Assembly (NCBI RefSeq): GCF_002917095.1
Contig: NZ_PQGA01000001.1
Span: 558,001-622,000 of the forward strand
DNA from: Paraburkholderia eburnea
GTDB lineage: Bacteria > Pseudomonadota > Gammaproteobacteria > Burkholderiales > Burkholderiaceae
Reading direction: 5' to 3'
DNA: 64,000 bases
Part shown: one piece after another, positions 63,608 through 64,000 of the stretch
Layout of the letters: every line of letters begins with the position of its first letter
Numbering within the stretch: the first letter of the stretch is position 1
Made by a program: the position numbers and the translations under genes
The notes under the pieces: model-generated
Database searches by the model: none
What the model was told of the DNA's origin: nothing
Seen by the model: only the letters and a program-made list of their open reading frames with translations

Positions 63608-64000
63608 TTAGCGCGTCGCGTTCACATCCGCGACCAGCAGCGCCGTCATGTTGACGATGCGGCGCACCGTCGCCGACGCCGTCAGCACGTGCACCGGCTT
63701 GGCCGCGCCCAGCAGGATCGGCCCGATGGCGATGTTGTTGCCCGCCGCCGTCTTCAGCAGGTTGTACGAGATATTGGCGGCGTCGATATTCGGCATCACC
63801 AGCAGATTCGCTTCGCCTTCGAGCGTCGATTCCGGCAGGACCTCGCGACGCAGGGTTGCGTCGAGCGCGACGTCGCCGTGCATTTCGCCGTCGACCTGCA
63901 GATCCGGCGCGCGCTCCTGAAGGATCACCAGCAGATCGCGCATCTTCTGCGCCGAAGGCGCATTGCTCGAACCGAAGTTCGAATGCGAGCACAGCGCGAT
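63608..64000 (-). CDS. maeB: NADP-dependent malic enzyme, C-terminal phosphotransacetylase-like domain (partial)
   Basis: The last 130 codons of a MaeB-type protein. It ends with a phosphotransacetylase-like domain, including LPESTLEGEANLLVMPNIDAAN split over the middle, AAGNNIAIGPILLGAAKPVH and TVRRIVNMTALLVADVNATR, typical of the hybrid malic enzyme family. The N-terminal malic and NAD-binding domains lie outside the window. A stand-alone phosphotransacetylase is less likely because MaeB commonly ends in this way. Confidence 0.82.
   Translation of the reverse strand: MALCSHSNFGSSNAPSAQKMRDLLVILQERAPDLQVDGEMHGDVALDATLRREVLPESTLEGEANLLVMPNIDAANISYNLLKTAAGNNIAIGPILLGAAKPVHVLTASATVRRIVNMTALLVADVNATR

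Overview
This is a G+C-rich stretch of a Burkholderiaceae chromosome, most likely Paraburkholderia or a close relative. The grounds are the gene order (fis-purH-ruvCAB; tyrS ... anmK-erpA-rpsI-rplM; bamE-fur; dapB-exbBD-leuS-lptE-holA-proA), the protein sequences, and the Entner-Doudoroff and gluconate genes next to a Burkholderia-type trimeric autotransporter. It reads as core chromosome with a few accessory insertions. I saw no phage, IS element, CRISPR array or tRNA.

Layout. 1-5.3 kb: end of fis, purH, ruvC/ruvA/ruvB and an MpaB-type oxygenase. 5.4-10 kb: a branched-chain amino acid binding protein, the translationally coupled tyrS-dtd-phosphatase operon, and a higBA toxin-antitoxin pair with a readable promoter/operator. 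10.2-14.5 kb: anmK, erpA, the rplM-rpsI operon, a probable new small RNA, an OsmC-like protein and RNase P RNA. 14.5-17.7 kb: a DUF3025 protein that overlaps pyrC through a 15-bp tandem repeat, then a YafJ-type amidotransferase. 17.8-25.7 kb: the gltIJKL glutamate/aspartate importer, glutamate dehydrogenase with a neighbouring LysR-type regulator, and a TPR-glycosyltransferase protein. 25.9-37 kb: purB, then sugar-acid metabolism (IclR regulator, MFS transporter, porin, gntK, gntP, eda, edd, hexR), with two clear HexR operators between edd and hexR. 37.1-44.4 kb: one giant trimeric autotransporter adhesin (2412 aa) with near-identical internal repeats, followed by an AT-rich non-coding stretch. 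45-56 kb: envelope, tRNA-charging, replication, lysine and proline genes, ending at the divergent bamE/fur pair. 56-64 kb: gap, tkt, a spermidine synthase-like gene, a VOC protein, rsmE, a barnase/barstar pair, and the 3' end of a malic enzyme gene.

How the genes work together. The window joins central carbon flow (edd/eda, gluconate uptake and phosphorylation, gap, tkt, malic enzyme) to nitrogen and glutamate handling (glt importer, gdhA, proA) and purine/pyrimidine synthesis (purH, purB, pyrC). HexR probably coordinates edd-eda with its own gene.

The most interesting non-coding element is a predicted RNA of about 95 nt at 13136-13231 on the minus strand. It has a consensus-like promoter, a 5' hairpin, a second hairpin whose loop shows a C/U-rich anti-Shine-Dalgarno sequence, and an intrinsic terminator. 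Other points of interest are the secreted-looking barnase with its immunity protein, the repeat-rich adhesin with only two cysteines, the pyrC-junction repeat, and an unexplained 15-bp inverted repeat upstream of erpA.

All calls come from reading the sequence and from family knowledge; no database search was run.
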